Shown here: in pieces, positions 8,654 through 9,306 of the stretch
Layout of the letters: each line of letters starts with the position of its first letter
How positions within the stretch are numbered: the first letter of the stretch is position 1
Assembly (NCBI GenBank): GCA_947373775.1
Contig: CANBZE010000048.1
Span: 1-9,306 of the forward strand
DNA: 9,306 bases
Direction of reading: 5' to 3'
From: Alphaproteobacteria bacterium
GTDB taxonomy: Bacteria > Pseudomonadota > Alphaproteobacteria > Micropepsales > Micropepsaceae
Notes under the pieces: model-generated
Databases searched by the model: none
What the model saw: the letters and a program-made list of their open reading frames with translations, nothing else
What the model was told of the DNA's origin: nothing
Program-made: the position numbers and the translations under genes

Positions 8654-9306
8654 ATGGCAGACACGGCAAATCCCGCACCGCTTGGCCTGGTCGGGTTCGG
8701 ACTTACGACTGTTCTTCTCAGCAGCATCAATGCCGGCCTGTTGCCGGTGGCCGGCGAACCGGTGGTCATCCCGCTGGCCATGGCCTTTGGCGGCACCGCC
8801 CAGATGATCGCCGGCATCATGGAGTTCAAGACCGGCAATGTGTTCGGCGCCACGGCCTTCACCGCCTATGGCGCCTTCTGGTGGTGGTTCGCGCTGCTGA
8901 TCCTGCTGGGCGGCAACCACATCCTGGATCTGTCGGGCGCTGGCAGCGCCATCGGCGTGTGCCTTCTGCTCTGGGGCGTCTTCACCCTGGGCCTTTGGGT
9001 TTCGACCTTCCGCCTCAGCAAGCTGCTGTTCGCCATCTTCCTCACCCTCTGGATCGCCTTTTTCCTGTTGGGCGGCGGCGCGGTGCTGGGAAATCCGGCA
9101 TTGCACCAGTGGGGCGGTTGGGTGGGCCTGCTCTGTGGGGCGCTGGCCATGTATGGCAGCTTCGCCCTGGTCACCAACGCGACCTATGGGGTATACTGGA
9201 TGGCCAGAATGCTGGAAGGTGGTGAAGATCCGAAATTTATGGCCCGGCGTATGTTGATACTGTCATCTGAAGATATCGGTAACGCAAACCCGAATGCTCT
9301 TCTGTT
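8654..9306 (+). CDS. satP: SatP/YaaH (GPR1/FUN34) acetate-succinate transporter family protein, 3' end replaced by a RarA fragment and cut by window edge
   Basis: Residues 1-179 form a GPR1/FUN34/YaaH membrane protein, a family that includes the E. coli acetate/succinate:H+ symporter SatP. The family signature [11 protein letters not shown] is at 6-16, followed by [14 protein letters not shown] (45-58), [19 protein letters not shown] (59-77), [11 protein letters not shown] (104-114) and [20 protein letters not shown] (154-173). Six hydrophobic segments fit roughly at 12-32, 38-56, 70-87, 97-116, 122-141 and 154-173. GAGGGAG (8641-8647) gives a good ribosome site six bases before the ATG. A normal member would end about ten residues after the TNATYG of 174-179, with an R-T-V-L-P-like tail. 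Instead the same frame runs on as [15 protein letters not shown], which is RarA, to the window end with no stop. The SatP part looks intact up to that point; the join may be an assembly chimera. In related genomes topA often follows dprA, and it is not seen here. Confidence 0.85.
   Translation, partial: MADTANPAPLGLVGFGLTTVLLSSINAGLLPVAGEPVVIPLAMAFGGTAQMIAGIMEFKTGNVFGATAFTAYGAFWWWFALLILLGGNHILDLSGAGSAIGVCLLLWGVFTLGLWVSTFRLSKLLFAIFLTLWIAFFLLGGGAVLGNPALHQWGGWVGLLCGALAMYGSFALVTNATYGVYWMARMLEGGEDPKFMARRMLILSSEDIGNANPNALL
9191..9306 (+). other. rarA: Fragment of RarA/MgsA replication-associated ATPase (post-AAA+ region), apparently of different origin
   Basis: This stretch encodes V180[15 protein letters not shown] followed by [21 protein letters not shown], in frame with the SatP gene upstream. 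It matches the conserved segment just after the AAA+ domain of RarA/MgsA, a clamp-loader-like ATPase acting at stalled forks, usually about 430 residues long; the fragment corresponds to roughly residues 260-300. The [17 protein letters not shown] wording is what I associate with Bacteroidetes RarA rather than the alphaproteobacterial form. By hand count the stretch is about 47% GC, clearly below its neighbours. The AAA+ domain with its Walker motifs is absent, so it cannot be a working RarA as it stands. Confidence 0.75.

Overview
The window is GC-rich housekeeping chromosome, most likely from an alphaproteobacterium. The inference rests on strong G/C bias at third codon positions, on alphaproteobacterial-looking GatC, RuvX and PyrB proteins, on a PyrC homologue with the degenerate active site I associate with that class, and on the order pyrB-pyrC-plsY-dprA beside a divergent gatCAB/ruvX pair. 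I cannot name a genus.

Layout. On the minus strand (1-2410) lies gatC-gatA-gatB, the tRNA-dependent amidotransferase operon. The genes touch or overlap (TAATG between gatC and gatA, ATGA between gatA and gatB), and gatB runs off the left edge. A 76-bp gap (2411-2486) separates it from a plus-strand series: ruvX (TTG start), an MFS transporter overlapping ruvX by ATGA, and a small exported four-cysteine protein starting with GTG inside the end of the transporter gene. A short spacer (4614-4661) with a promoter-like sequence leads to pyrB, then a catalytically degraded pyrC paralogue (ATGA overlap), plsY, dprA (overlapping plsY), and a SatP/YaaH-family membrane protein. No gene-free stretch exceeds 80 bases.

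How the genes work together. GatCAB makes Gln-tRNA(Gln) and/or Asn-tRNA(Asn) by transamidation. RuvX is a YqgF nuclease acting in pre-16S rRNA processing. PyrB catalyses the first committed step of pyrimidine synthesis, and the PyrC-like protein probably scaffolds it rather than acting as dihydroorotase. PlsY starts phospholipid synthesis. DprA loads RecA on incoming single-stranded DNA. The MFS protein, the exported protein and the SatP homologue are the less constant, accessory part.

The most unusual point is the right edge. From about 9188-9196 the SatP reading frame passes without interruption into about 38 residues of the RarA/MgsA replication-associated ATPase, in a Bacteroidetes-like sequence style and at visibly lower GC. 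SatP loses its normal C-terminal tail. This looks like a chimeric contig end, although an actual fusion or recombination cannot be excluded from the sequence alone. I found no CRISPR array, tRNA or rRNA gene, insertion sequence or defence system, and nothing that supports a previously undescribed biological system.
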